Shown piece after piece: positions 32,868 through 42,457 of a DNA stretch of 64,000 nucleotides. This stretch comes from JARRPM01 sp963765545 (GTDB taxonomy: Bacteria > Pseudomonadota > Gammaproteobacteria > Pseudomonadales > Halieaceae). The notes under the pieces are model-generated. The model ran no database searches. It was not told where the DNA came from and saw nothing but the letters and a program-made list of their open reading frames with translations. Every line of letters starts with the position of its first letter. The first letter of the stretch is position 1. The translations under genes were made by a program, and so were the position numbers. The stretch is taken from positions 868,001-932,000 of the forward strand of contig CAVXWW010000004.1 in NCBI GenBank assembly GCA_963765545.1, read 5' to 3'.

Positions 32868-33509
32868 TTAAAACCAGCTGCTGAACCAACCGGTGTCCTT
32901 GAGCTCCTCCTCGCAACCCTGTAGCTGACCCTGGTAGGTTGTCGCCCGGCGCTCCACCTTGCGGGCCACGTCCATGAGCCATTTCTTTTTTCGATAGGAA
33001 CCGCGGCTGAAGCCACCGTGTCCCTCGTGATAGGCCAGGTAAAGCGAATAGGTATCCTGCCGGCCGATGCCATTGCGCCGGTGAGACTTGTCGTTATACC
33101 AGCCGATGAAATCGATGGCGTCGGCGAAGTCGTCCCGATCCGCGCCATAACTGCCTGCGCTGCGCTCGTATTCTGTCCAGGTTGAGTCCAGCGCCTGGCT
33201 ATAGCCATAGGCATTGGAGGGGCGCAGCCAGGGAATGAAGCCCATGACTTTTTTCCGGGGCGGCCGGGCGGTAGCGTCGAAACGCGATTCCTGATGCATG
33301 ATCGCCATCATCACGGGTATCGGGCTTTTCCACTCGTCCCGGGCATCCGCAGCATCAGCATACCAGTCATCCTTCTCAAAAAAGATAGTGCAGATATTAT
33401 CGACAGTTTTAGGCTGTGAGGCGGTGCAAGCTGTCAGCGTAGCCAGCAAAAACAGTGTACATGCCAGCGGCAGGGCCAGGCCCGGGCGCACAAATCGCAC
33501 GCCACTCAA
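32868..33509 (-). CDS. Lytic transglycosylase-like lipoprotein (SLT domain)
   Basis: Predicted outer-membrane lipoprotein that cleaves or binds peptidoglycan. 213 residues; signal with lipobox LTAC, Cys28. The SLT-type domain shows the catalytic glutamate Glu74 in MAIMHQESRFDA, a GLMQ-like turn in NAYGYSQALDSTW, and LAYHEGHGGF in place of the usual AYNAG stretch. From memory it matches a conserved transglycosylase-SLT protein found after ligA in many gammaproteobacteria. Its start overlaps the ligA stop by 4 bases, so it is co-translated with ligA. Confidence 0.87.
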   Translation of the reverse strand: MSGVRFVRPGLALPLACTLFLLATLTACTASQPKTVDNICTIFFEKDDWYADAADARDEWKSPIPVMMAIMHQESRFDATARPPRKKVMGFIPWLRPSNAYGYSQALDSTWTEYERSAGSYGADRDDFADAIDFIGWYNDKSHRRNGIGRQDTYSLYLAYHEGHGGFSRGSYRKKKWLMDVARKVERRATTYQGQLQGCEEELKDTGWFSSWF

Positions 33510-35533
33510 ACAGCCACTCCATACCCGGCGAGCATCGCCAGGAAAGCCGCTTCATCAATAACGGGGATATCCAGTTCCCGGGCCTTGTCAAGTTTTGAGC
33601 CCGCGCCGGGTCCCGCCACCACGCTACTGGTCCTGGCTGACACGCTGCCTGCGACCTTTGCGCCCAGTGCCTGCAAGTGGGCCTTGGCATCATCGCGTCC
33701 CAGCTGCTCCAGTTTCCCTGTCACTACCCAGGTCTCTCCGCTAAGGGGCAGGTCCTCCTCTACTTCCAGGTCAGGCCAGCTGACACCCGCTGCGCGCAAT
33801 TGGGCCACCACGGCCATGCTGGAATCAGAATCGAAGAACTGCCGCAGGTGGTCCGCCACCACAGGACCCACATCGCTTACGGCGAGCAGACGCTCTTCGG
33901 ACGCCGCCGCAAGTGCCTCCCAATTACCAAAATGACAGGCCAACGACAGGGCTGTCGCCTCGCCCACCTCGCGAATACCCAGGGCAAAAATAAACCGGGG
34001 CAAGGTGGTGTTCCTGCTGGTATCGAGCGCTGCCAGCAGATTGTCCGCGGATTTTTCTCCCATACGTTCCAACCCCAGCAGCTGCTCCCGCTGGAGTTGA
34101 TAAAGACCTGCCACGTTGCGCACCAGGCCCTCGTCCACCAGCTGCTCCACAAGCTTGTCCCCCAGACCGTCGATATCCATGGCGCGGCGGGAGGCGAAGT
34201 GCCGGATAGCCGCTTTCTGCTGCGCGGGACAAACCAGCCCGCCCATGCAGCGCACGACCGCTTCCGACTCCGCCCGTTCCACTGGCGAGCCACACACCGG
34301 GCAGTCGCAGGGGAATTCTATGTCGCGCGCATCACCCGGGCGCTGGGCCAACACCACCGAGACCACCTGAGGAATGACATCACCGGCCCGGCGCACCACC
34401 ACCGTGTCCCCGATACGAACACCCAGGCGTTCGATTTCATCGCTGTTGTGCAAGGTGGCGTTGCTCACCGTCACACCGCCAACAAACACCGGCTCCAGCC
34501 TCGCAACAGGGGTGATGGCCCCGGTTCGCCCCACCTGGAACTCGACATCAAGCAAGACCGTCATCTCCTCCTGTGCGGGGAACTTGCGGGCTACTGCCCA
34601 GCGCGGGGCCCGGGCGACAAACCCCAGTTTTGCCTGCTGTTCCAGGTCGTTGACCTTGAACACGATTCCGTCGATATCGTAAGGCAGCGCCTGTCGTTTT
34701 TCCGCCAACTGGTGATAGTACTCATCACAGGCCGCAATACCCTCGACCACGCGCGATTCGGCATTGATGCGAAGACCCCATTGCTGCAAGCATTGCAGGA
34801 CCTGTTCGTGCTGCCCTGGCAACTCACCCTCGGCGACCAGGCCCACGCTGTAACAGCACATTTCCAGCGGTCTCCCGGCCGTAACCCTCGCGTCCAGCTG
34901 GCGCAGGCTGCCGGCCGCTGCATTGCGCGGATTCACAAACGCTTTCTCGCCCTCTGCCCGGGCGCGCTCATTGAGCTGCTCGAACCCCGCCCTGGGCATG
35001 TAGATCTCCCCACGCACCTCCAGCACGCCGGGGTATCCACTGCCACGCAAGTGCAGGGGCACCGAAGGTATGGTGCGTACATTCTGGGTAATGTCCTCGC
35101 CGGTGGTGCCATCTCCTCGGGTTGCAGCACGCTCCAGCACCCCGCCGCGATACATCAGGCTGACCGCAATGCCATCCAGTTTTGGCTCACAGGCAAACTC
35201 CACCGACCCTCCTTCCAGGCCCAGCCGGTCGAGCAGGCGGCGATTGAAATCGAGCATATCCTGTTCATTGAATGCGTTGTCCAGGGACAACATCGGCACT
35301 TCGTGAGTGATCTGGCGAAAGCGATCCAGCGGCGCCGCGCCGACTCTCTGACTGGGAGAATCATTGCGAAGTAGTTCGGGGTGGGCGGTTTCGAGTTCGA
35401 CGAGTCGCCGCATACAACGGTCGTACTCGGCGTCGGGAACGGTTGGCTGGTCCAGCACATAGTACTGGTAATTCCAGTCATCGAGTCGCTCTCGCAGGGA
35501 TTCGACTTCCCGCGCTGCAGCGGAAGATGACAT
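33506..35533 (-). CDS. ligA: NAD-dependent DNA ligase
   Basis: Seals nicks in replication and repair using NAD. 675 residues, normal length. The N-terminal Ia domain and adenylation domain carry the nucleotidyl lysine Lys118 in EPKLDGIAVSLMY. The OB fold, the four-cysteine zinc finger (CPVCGSPV, then CMGGLVCPAQQ), helix-hairpin-helix repeats (ERMGEKSADNLLAAL) and the BRCT domain (GETWVVTGKLEQLGRDDAKAH) follow in order. It is 27 bases after zipA and overlaps the following lipoprotein gene. Confidence 0.97.
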   Translation of the reverse strand: MSSSAAAREVESLRERLDDWNYQYYVLDQPTVPDAEYDRCMRRLVELETAHPELLRNDSPSQRVGAAPLDRFRQITHEVPMLSLDNAFNEQDMLDFNRRLLDRLGLEGGSVEFACEPKLDGIAVSLMYRGGVLERAATRGDGTTGEDITQNVRTIPSVPLHLRGSGYPGVLEVRGEIYMPRAGFEQLNERARAEGEKAFVNPRNAAAGSLRQLDARVTAGRPLEMCCYSVGLVAEGELPGQHEQVLQCLQQWGLRINAESRVVEGIAACDEYYHQLAEKRQALPYDIDGIVFKVNDLEQQAKLGFVARAPRWAVARKFPAQEEMTVLLDVEFQVGRTGAITPVARLEPVFVGGVTVSNATLHNSDEIERLGVRIGDTVVVRRAGDVIPQVVSVVLAQRPGDARDIEFPCDCPVCGSPVERAESEAVVRCMGGLVCPAQQKAAIRHFASRRAMDIDGLGDKLVEQLVDEGLVRNVAGLYQLQREQLLGLERMGEKSADNLLAALDTSRNTTLPRFIFALGIREVGEATALSLACHFGNWEALAAASEERLLAVSDVGPVVADHLRQFFDSDSSMAVVAQLRAAGVSWPDLEVEEDLPLSGETWVVTGKLEQLGRDDAKAHLQALGAKVAGSVSARTSSVVAGPGAGSKLDKARELDIPVIDEAAFLAMLAGYGVAV

Positions 35534-35560
35534 GGCTGTGGTTTCGGGCCGGCTTCGGAT

Positions 35561-36490
35561 TCAGCTCGTCCTGGCCAGCAGACGCCGCTCCAGGTCGCGA
35601 ATCTGCTGGCGGCAGTGATCCAGGGACTGCTTGCTCAGTACGCTGCGCGATTCGTCCAGCACATCGCCATCCAGGTTCCTGGCTACTGCCTGGGCGGTTT
35701 CGAGCATGTAATCGAATGCTTTCATCATGTCCTCGGGACCGGGCAGAGTAAGGAAGAACACCAGGCCGGGGGTGTTGAAATCCCCCATGCGGTCTATATC
35801 AAATATCCCCGGCTGCATCATATTCGCGACGCTGAACTGAATCGCGCCGCGACCGGCTTCGAACTCGTGTCGATGGAAAAAATTCATGTCGCCAAAACGC
35901 AGGTCACAGGCCAACAGGATGTGCAGAATATCCTCGCCACGAAACCCTTCCCTGTCGCGGGCCATCACGTTAAGCATAAATACCTCCGGGTCGATATCCC
36001 GGGGTAACTTGCCAGGATCCACCGCGGGGCGGTGTCCCGGTGCCGGGCTGGCGTCTTCGCCCGACTCATCTACATTATCAAGCCAGTCCAGGGTGGCCGG
36101 CTCAGTATCTTTATCGGAGCCGCTCATACCACTTACCAGTTCCAACTCATCTTCTGCCGGGGGTGGCGACTTTGCGGCGGGCTTTTTGCCGCGTCGAGCG
36201 GCAGATTTACGCTCGGCGACAGCGGCCTTTTCCCGTTTCTGCGCCTCGGATTTATTACTCGCATTGATCAGGTCGCGTCGTTCAACGACCCGGGCCCCGC
36301 CATTGGGCAACTCTTTCAGCCAGGCGATATCATTATCGCGTTCACTGGTTTCCACCACGTCTTCTGGCGCCAGCTTCACCTTCACCTTCGGATAGCGCTC
36401 GCGACGCACCCTGCGCCAGGCATCAAGCCCAACGGCAACTATCAGGATCACCCCGATAACAACCATCCAGTCACGTATTGTTAAATCCAT
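35561..36490 (-). CDS. zipA: Cell division protein ZipA
   Basis: Membrane anchor of FtsZ at the division site. 309 residues: an N-terminal membrane span (about 8-24, DWMVVIGVILIVAVGLDAW), a charged Lys/Ala/Pro-rich linker (about 30-165), and a C-terminal FtsZ-binding domain (about 170-300, PEVFMLNVMARDREGFRGEDILH, FSVANMMQPGIFD, PGLVFFLTLPGPED). smc-zipA-ligA is the standard order in this bacterial class. Confidence 0.95.
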   Translation of the reverse strand: MDLTIRDWMVVIGVILIVAVGLDAWRRVRRERYPKVKVKLAPEDVVETSERDNDIAWLKELPNGGARVVERRDLINASNKSEAQKREKAAVAERKSAARRGKKPAAKSPPPAEDELELVSGMSGSDKDTEPATLDWLDNVDESGEDASPAPGHRPAVDPGKLPRDIDPEVFMLNVMARDREGFRGEDILHILLACDLRFGDMNFFHRHEFEAGRGAIQFSVANMMQPGIFDIDRMGDFNTPGLVFFLTLPGPEDMMKAFDYMLETAQAVARNLDGDVLDESRSVLSKQSLDHCRQQIRDLERRLLARTS

Positions 36491-36529
36491 TGCCCCTGCG
36501 CCGTACTCTCTACCAGTTAATTGCGTTGA

Positions 36530-39500
36530 TCAGCTCGCGGCCAGCGATGCCGCCTCTTCCACATCCACCGACACCAGGCGCGATACGCCAGGCTCATGCA
36601 TGGTGACACCCATAAGCTGGTCGGCGAGCTCCATTGAGATCTTGTTGTGGGTGATGTAGATAAACTGCACCTTGTCCGACATCTCCTTCACCATGCGCGC
36701 ATAGCGACCGACATTGGCATCGTCCAGTGGTGCGTCCACCTCGTCCAGTATGCAAAAGGGCGCCGGATTGAGCTGGAAAATCGAAAACACCAGAGCTATC
36801 GCCGTTAATGCCTTCTCACCACCGGAGAGCAGGTGAATAGTACTGTTCTTCTTGCCCGGGGGCCGCGCCATGATTGAGATACCGGTATCCAGTAAATCGT
36901 CACCGGTCATTTCAAGGTAGGCGCTGCCGCCGCCAAAGATCCGTGGAAACAGGTCCTGCAAGCCGTTGTTAACCTTGTCAAAGGTGTCGCGGAAGCGGTT
37001 GCGGGTTTCCTTGTCGATCTTGCGAATGGCAGACTGCAGGGTTTCCAGCGCGGTCTCCAGGTCGTCGTTTTGCAGGTCGAGATAGTTTTTCCGCTCTGAC
37101 TGCAAAGTGTATTCATCGATGGCCGCCAGGTTGATCGCACCCAGCCGTGCGATGCGTGTCGCCACGCGTTCTAGCGAGCGCTGCCATTCATCTTCAGCCG
37201 CGCCATCGGGCATGGTCTCCAGCACCTGCGTAATATCCTGACCATCCGCCGCCAATTGGCGATAAATCGTGTCGCGCTGCACATTCACCGCCTGGTTGGA
37301 CAACCGGTGCTGCTCCAACTCGCTACGCACGCTCTCGGCGCGGTGCTCTATGGAGGCTCTTTGTTGCTCCTTCTCTCGCAGCAGGTGCTCTACCTCCGCA
37401 ACCTGCTGGCGGGCTACGGTCAGCTCGCCTTCAGCCTGCAGCCGCAACTCCAGCTGTTCTTCCAGCTCCAGCTGGAGGTTTTGCTGCGGCTCATCATTCT
37501 GCTCAAGCCCCTGCGCCAGACTGTCGCGACGACTTCGCAACTGCGCAACCTGACTGTTGGTTCTGTCTATGGCCTCGCGCATGGCGCTCAATTGGGTCTG
37601 CAGGGACTGATGCCGCATGGCGAGCTGATGGGCCAGGTCCTTGTCGTGCCGGGCTTTCTGTCGCGCCGCGTCCAGGGTGCCGCGGGTCTGGTCACGCACG
37701 GACAGCAACTCCTCCCGGCTGCGGGAGTCTGTCTCCATTCGCTCTATTGCTTCTGCCAGTAACTGACGGGCCTCAGTAATAGCCTGCTGTTCGGCACTGA
37801 ACTGCTCGCGCGACTCGTCAATCTCGGCATTTATCCGCTCCCGACGGGCGTTGATCTGTTCTATCTTGGCGAGTTGTGCGGACATTTTCGCACTCAGCTC
37901 GGCATGCTGACGCGCGCTGGACTGCAGCTCGCGCTGCAGCGACTCGCGCTGCGTTTCAAGCCGCTTCAGGGATTCCTGTGAGGTGTGCAGCTCGTTCTCA
38001 AGCCGCTGTTCATTCTGCTGTTCCAGTCGCAAGCGTTCCAGCAGTTCATCGAGCTCCTGCTGGCGCTTGATAACGCCACCCTGTTCACCGGCCAGCCGGG
38101 TGACCCGCAGCCAGTTCGGACCCAGCCAGATGCCGTCCCGGGTTATCACGGATTCATGGTCTGCCAGTGCCGGGCGCTGCGCCATAGCAGCAGCCAGGTC
38201 ATCAGCCACACGCACACCCGCCAGCAAGGCGTTGGCGCGACCACCGCTGCGCACTCGGGAACCGAGATACTGGGGCGGCACGTCTGCCTCAGGGCCCCCT
38301 TCGAGCAGGACCACATGGCCCTGTTCCAGCTCATTCAGGGTCGCACCCAGGCCACCCATGTCATCTATACACACAGCCTGCAGGTAATCGCCCAGCACAG
38401 TTTCTACCGCCAGCTGCCAGCCTTCATCTACCTGCAACTGCTCCAGCAGCCGCGGGCGGTCTGCGATATCCCGTGCGGCCAGCCAGGCGCCTACAGCCTG
38501 GTCACTGTCTTCCATTGCCGCTTGCTGCAAGGCCTCAAGCGATGCCTGGCGGCCGCGCAGCTGTTGCAGGCTTGAGCGCACCTGGTTCAGTTCGGTAGAG
38601 AGGTTGTTATTGCGTTCGCGGGTGGTTGAAAGCTCTTCCACCACAGACTCCCCGCGGCCCTCGTGTTCTTCCATCACCAGCTCGAGCTCCGCCAGCTGCT
38701 CACCCAGTGCTTCTATCTCACCGTCCTCCGGGCCGGGCGCGAGACCCTGTTTTTCCTCCTCGAGTTGGCGGGTCTTACCCTGGATACGCTGCAGGACCTG
38801 CTCCACGTGACGGATACGGGACTGTTGTACCTCTGCCTGCTGGCGAGGCTCCGCCGCATGCTGGTTGAACTCATCCCAGCGATGCTGCCAGTTGTGCATG
38901 GCTTCTTCCGCCTGCAGTAACGCCTCGGCGGAACTTTCTTCCAGTTCCTGTAGCAGGGACAACTCAGGCGCGATGGAACCCAGTTCCGTTTCCCAGCTGA
39001 TCAGCTTCTGATTGTCATCGCCCAGGTGGGTCTCCGCCGCTATGAGCCCGGAGCGCGTCTGCTCGAGATCCTCACGCAGCTGACGACCGCGTTCCTGCTG
39101 GTGTTTCAGTGTTTGTTCCAGGCGCGCCACCTCAGACCCTAGGCCGTAGAAGGTCGCCTGTACCTGGTTGAACGCATCGGTGCGCTCGGTATGTTCTACC
39201 CGGTGCTGCTCTATAGCGGTATCCACCTGCTGGTGTTCCGCGTGCACGGCTTCGAGTTTGACTTCTAGCTCGCCTATTACCTGACCCGCAGAAGTGACCT
39301 GGCTGTCCAGCTCCCGCCATTGCAGGGCCTGCAACTGGGCCTGTAACTGGCGCTCTTCAACCTTGTATTCGGTGTATTTCTCTGCCGCCTGGGCCTGTCG
39401 CTGCAAGTGCTGCAACTGGCGACCCAGCTCATCGCGCAGGTCGGTAAGGCGGTCGAGGTTTTCCAGGGTGCGGCGCATGCGACTTTCAGTCTCCTTGCGC

Positions 39501-40027
39501 CTTTCCTTGTACTTGGAGATACCGGCGGCCTCTTCGATAAAGACCCGCAGGTCCTCGGGCCGGGACTCGATAAGCCGGGAAATCATGCCCTGTTCAATGA
39601 TCGCGTAGCTGCGCGGCCCCAGACCGGTGCCGAGGAAAATGTCTGTAATATCCCGCCGTCGACAGCGGGTGCCGTTCAGGAAATACTCTGACTGGCCCTC
39701 CCGCGTCACCAACCGGCGAATGGAAATTTCGGCGTAGCTGGCCCACTCACCGCCGACACCGCCATCGCTGTTGTCAAAGACGAGTTCGATAGAGGCCTGA
39801 CCGACCGGCTGCCGATTGACAGAGCCATTGAAGATCACGTCAGCCATCGATTCTCCGCGGAGATTCTTGGCTGAACTTTCCCCCATCACCCAGCGCACCG
39901 CGTCGATGACATTGGATTTTCCGCAGCCGTTGGGGCCAACCACAGCGCACATATTGCTAGGGAAATTTACCGTCGTCGGATCGACGAATGACTTGAAACC
40001 TGCCAGCTTGATAGACTTTAGTCGCAT
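36530..40027 (-). CDS. smc: Chromosome partition protein SMC
   Basis: ATP-driven chromosome-organising protein of 1165 residues. Head motif Walker A GPNGCGKSN (31-39) in the N-terminus, long coiled coils (about 165-500 and 680-1010), a hinge between them (about 510-660, with GAWLAARDIADRPRL). C-terminal head with signature LLSGGEKALTAIAL and Walker B FCILDEVDAPLDDAN. This is the canonical SMC found where MukB is absent. zipA and ligA follow. Confidence 0.97.
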   Translation of the reverse strand: MRLKSIKLAGFKSFVDPTTVNFPSNMCAVVGPNGCGKSNVIDAVRWVMGESSAKNLRGESMADVIFNGSVNRQPVGQASIELVFDNSDGGVGGEWASYAEISIRRLVTREGQSEYFLNGTRCRRRDITDIFLGTGLGPRSYAIIEQGMISRLIESRPEDLRVFIEEAAGISKYKERRKETESRMRRTLENLDRLTDLRDELGRQLQHLQRQAQAAEKYTEYKVEERQLQAQLQALQWRELDSQVTSAGQVIGELEVKLEAVHAEHQQVDTAIEQHRVEHTERTDAFNQVQATFYGLGSEVARLEQTLKHQQERGRQLREDLEQTRSGLIAAETHLGDDNQKLISWETELGSIAPELSLLQELEESSAEALLQAEEAMHNWQHRWDEFNQHAAEPRQQAEVQQSRIRHVEQVLQRIQGKTRQLEEEKQGLAPGPEDGEIEALGEQLAELELVMEEHEGRGESVVEELSTTRERNNNLSTELNQVRSSLQQLRGRQASLEALQQAAMEDSDQAVGAWLAARDIADRPRLLEQLQVDEGWQLAVETVLGDYLQAVCIDDMGGLGATLNELEQGHVVLLEGGPEADVPPQYLGSRVRSGGRANALLAGVRVADDLAAAMAQRPALADHESVITRDGIWLGPNWLRVTRLAGEQGGVIKRQQELDELLERLRLEQQNEQRLENELHTSQESLKRLETQRESLQRELQSSARQHAELSAKMSAQLAKIEQINARRERINAEIDESREQFSAEQQAITEARQLLAEAIERMETDSRSREELLSVRDQTRGTLDAARQKARHDKDLAHQLAMRHQSLQTQLSAMREAIDRTNSQVAQLRSRRDSLAQGLEQNDEPQQNLQLELEEQLELRLQAEGELTVARQQVAEVEHLLREKEQQRASIEHRAESVRSELEQHRLSNQAVNVQRDTIYRQLAADGQDITQVLETMPDGAAEDEWQRSLERVATRIARLGAINLAAIDEYTLQSERKNYLDLQNDDLETALETLQSAIRKIDKETRNRFRDTFDKVNNGLQDLFPRIFGGGSAYLEMTGDDLLDTGISIMARPPGKKNSTIHLLSGGEKALTAIALVFSIFQLNPAPFCILDEVDAPLDDANVGRYARMVKEMSDKVQFIYITHNKISMELADQLMGVTMHEPGVSRLVSVDVEEAASLAAS

Positions 40028-40215
40028 ATCACATTAACTGTTTAATTTATCTTGCTGTTTTTTATACATTTTATCCGGATTTTAACGATTCCCACCCCGG
40101 AGCCGGACCACAAGATATAGTGTATAGACTTTGCCAGAACAACACTATGCCTGTCGGCCACAAAAGCTAAAATTCCCTGCGCGGGTGCGTATGGCGGGTT
40201 TTCTGGCCGGCGGGG
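40028..40215. other. Gap between ccmI and smc with candidate smc promoter
   Basis: On the minus strand TTGTTC (40142-40137), 17 bases, TATATC (40119-40114) is a possible promoter about 87 bases before smc. AT-rich sequence with TATAAA lies nearer the start (about 40.06 kb). I see no T-tailed hairpin ending the ccm operon and no protein gene. Confidence 0.35.
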
Positions 40216-41454
40216 CTAACCCCTGGGCTGCAATACGATCTGCACTGGAGACAGGCCGGTACCCGGCGCCAGAGGGCCGCCCTGCCCCAGCCAGGTGGCA
40301 TTGGCCTCACCCGGGGTACCTGTGGGCGAAACCTGCACCACCACTACAACCGATTCTGTATCAGAAAGCTTCTGGCCGGCCATGGAATTGCTGTCGTCAA
40401 GGCGCAAGGTGACCGGTAGTTGACCCGCCTGGAGCCGCTGTACCGCGATCGGCATACGGCTCTCGGAGGCCGCGTTGCGGGCGAGGATAAATACCGTGTC
40501 GGTTGCCGCCACCTCGGCGCCCTCGGGCAGGGTAACTTCGACCGTGACACCCGCAGCGGCATCCCCGGGTTCTGCAGTGGGTGCGGGGGCTCTCTGGCCA
40601 TGGGCCTGGGCGACTGCGGCGGACTCTGCCGCGGGCAACTCGCCCGCATCGACAAGCCGTTGCCGGGCCATCGCGATTACCCCGGTGATCATGCGGGCAC
40701 TTTCGGAGCCCGGTGTCTCTATGGCCAACAGGCGCTCCCAGTAAGACATCGCCGCGCGATATTCGCCCTGCTCGAAAGAAGCCATGCCCAGCAGGCCCAA
40801 CGCCGTGCGCTGATGTGGGTCTATGGCAAGGGATTGTTCCGCCCGCAGTCGGGCCTGGGCACTGAGCTGGCGACCGGCCGCCAGGTATTCCGCCTGGGCC
40901 GCTGATGCCAGGGCATAGGCGTCCTCTGGAATTTCCCGGGCCAGGTCGGCATAAGTACGAGCGGCGCGTGCGTAATCTTCGCGGCCCATATAATAGCGTC
41001 CCAGCAGGGCGACATAGTCCAGGTTGTCAGGCCGCTGCGCACTGCGCACTTCCACTGCGTCCATGAGAACCTGCATCTGCTCGGGCGTACTGCTGTCATC
41101 CAGCGCCTGCAACTGGCGGCTGATCATCACATCCGGGGCGGCCCCCAGCGCGTAGTAAAGACCACTGGCCATGGCCGCTACTACCGGCAGTAGCAGCCAG
41201 GTCGGGAAAGACTGGCCGCTGGCCGCCGGTGAGGCTGATCGCGCCTGCTGTTCGTCTTCCAGCAACCGGAGTCGCGCATCCTCCTGCAAACCATCGGCAC
41301 CCTCCCGGGCCAGTTCAGCCTGGCGCAACCGGTACCACTCAATGTTGGCCCGCTCCAGGTCCTCGTCAGCGCCACCGGAACGCCCCCGCGGCACCAGGTA
41401 AAAGACCGCACTGAACAAAAGTAATCCGGCGCAGGCCAGGAAAAACAGAGTCAC
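40216..41454 (-). CDS. ccmI: Cytochrome c biogenesis protein CcmI (TPR)
   Basis: Apocytochrome c chaperone of System I. 412 residues: two membrane spans (residues 2-22 and about 86-105) flank a short cytoplasmic loop with a Leu/Arg-rich start (EWYRLRQAELAREG). A periplasmic TPR region follows (about 125-275, LLGRYYMGREDYARAARTYADLA and LLGMASFEQGEYRAAMSYWERLL). The C-terminal beta domain (about 310-410) includes VTVEVTLPEGAEVAATDTVFI. Its start overlaps ccmH by 4 bases. Last gene of the ccm operon. Confidence 0.92.
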   Translation of the reverse strand: MTLFFLACAGLLLFSAVFYLVPRGRSGGADEDLERANIEWYRLRQAELAREGADGLQEDARLRLLEDEQQARSASPAASGQSFPTWLLLPVVAAMASGLYYALGAAPDVMISRQLQALDDSSTPEQMQVLMDAVEVRSAQRPDNLDYVALLGRYYMGREDYARAARTYADLAREIPEDAYALASAAQAEYLAAGRQLSAQARLRAEQSLAIDPHQRTALGLLGMASFEQGEYRAAMSYWERLLAIETPGSESARMITGVIAMARQRLVDAGELPAAESAAVAQAHGQRAPAPTAEPGDAAAGVTVEVTLPEGAEVAATDTVFILARNAASESRMPIAVQRLQAGQLPVTLRLDDSNSMAGQKLSDTESVVVVVQVSPTGTPGEANATWLGQGGPLAPGTGLSPVQIVLQPRG

Positions 41455-41918
41455 GACTTTCGCTCCGGTTCGTCCAGCAGCTTGTGCAGGCGCTGTTCAT
41501 CATCGTCGCTAAGCACGGCGGAGGCCTTGCGCCGGCCCCGCAAGGTCAACACGGCTGCGGTGATTCCCGCCAACAGCAACACAAATGGCGCCAGCCACAG
41601 CGCCGCGGTAGCGCCGTTGAATGAGGGCCGATAGCGCACAAACTCGCCATAGCGGGCAACCATATAGTCGAGGATTTCCTGATCGCTGGCACCCGCTTCC
41701 AGCTGTTGGTAAAGGAGTTTGCGCAGGTCCTGCGAAATAGGGGCATTGGAATCAGCGATATTCTGGTTCTGGCACTTCGGGCAACGTAACTCCAGGCTCA
41801 ATTGCCGGTAGCGCAGCTCGAGTTCCGGGTCGCTGAATTCGTAGGTCTCTATGACCGCCATTGCCTGGCCGCACAGAAATAGCAGTGCAAGCAGGGTTGC
41901 ACTCGTAAACAGTCTCAT
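41451..41918 (-). CDS. ccmH: Cytochrome c-type biogenesis protein CcmH
   Basis: Membrane-anchored thiol protein that keeps apocytochrome CXXCH reduced for haem attachment. Signal-like N-terminus (cut near AMA), redox motif LRCPKCQNQN (Cys46, Cys49), a membrane span (about 108-128) and a short acidic tail. I start at MRLFTSATLL (155 residues) because its ATG overlaps the ccmG stop (ATGA); 19 further open codons upstream lie inside ccmG. The CcmI part is a separate gene, unlike the fused E. coli CcmH. Confidence 0.94.
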   Translation of the reverse strand: MRLFTSATLLALLFLCGQAMAVIETYEFSDPELELRYRQLSLELRCPKCQNQNIADSNAPISQDLRKLLYQQLEAGASDQEILDYMVARYGEFVRYRPSFNGATAALWLAPFVLLLAGITAAVLTLRGRRKASAVLSDDDEQRLHKLLDEPERKS

Positions 41919-42457
41919 CCTTCTTTGGCATCCTGTGTCAGTTCCAGGTAAAGCGGCTGCAGTATCGTTTGCCACACGCGCTCATCCACCACGCCGACAT
42001 GACGATAGCGAACCACCCCCTGGGCATCTACCAGGTAGGTTTCAGGCGCCCCATAGACGCCCAGGTCGAGACCAAGAGTGCCCTCCCGGTCGACAATGTT
42101 CGCCCGGTAAGGATCGCCCAGCTCGGCGAGCCAGCGAGCCGCGGCGGTATCTTCATCCTTGTAATTGATACCGTAGATAGGGACGCCACTTTCCGCGATT
42201 TGCAGCAGGTACGGATGCTCCACCCGGCAGGAAACACACCAGGTCGCCCACACGTTCAAAAGGGCGACTTCGCCAACAAGCCCTTCAGTGTCGAGCATGC
42301 TTTCGCGCCCCAGCACCGGCAGGTTGAATTCGGGCAGAGGCTTGTCTATCAGGGCCGATGGCAATGCCTGCGGATCCAGGGAGAGACCCCGAAACAGGAA
42401 TAACGCCATGCCCGCGAACAGGATCAGCGGCAAGAACAGCTTCAGCCTAGGCGCCAT
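41915..42457 (-). CDS. ccmG: Thiol:disulfide interchange protein DsbE/CcmG
   Basis: Membrane-tethered periplasmic thioredoxin-like protein of System I. 180 residues from MAPRLKLFLP: an N-terminal anchor (about 6-23), then thioredoxin fold with WATWCVSCRVEHP (Cys74, Cys77). GINYKDEDTAAARWLAELG is the CcmG-specific insert, followed by the cis-Pro region YGAPETYLVD. Its start lies 11 bases inside the end of ccmF; the longer frame to 42541 is rejected. Confidence 0.94.
   Translation of the reverse strand: MAPRLKLFLPLILFAGMALFLFRGLSLDPQALPSALIDKPLPEFNLPVLGRESMLDTEGLVGEVALLNVWATWCVSCRVEHPYLLQIAESGVPIYGINYKDEDTAAARWLAELGDPYRANIVDREGTLGLDLGVYGAPETYLVDAQGVVRYRHVGVVDERVWQTILQPLYLELTQDAKEG

Noticed and set aside
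33677..35374. 565-codon open frame on the plus strand opposite ligA
   Set aside because: Mirror of the ligA codon pattern; the ligA motifs fix the coding strand. No ribosome site or recognisable domain.
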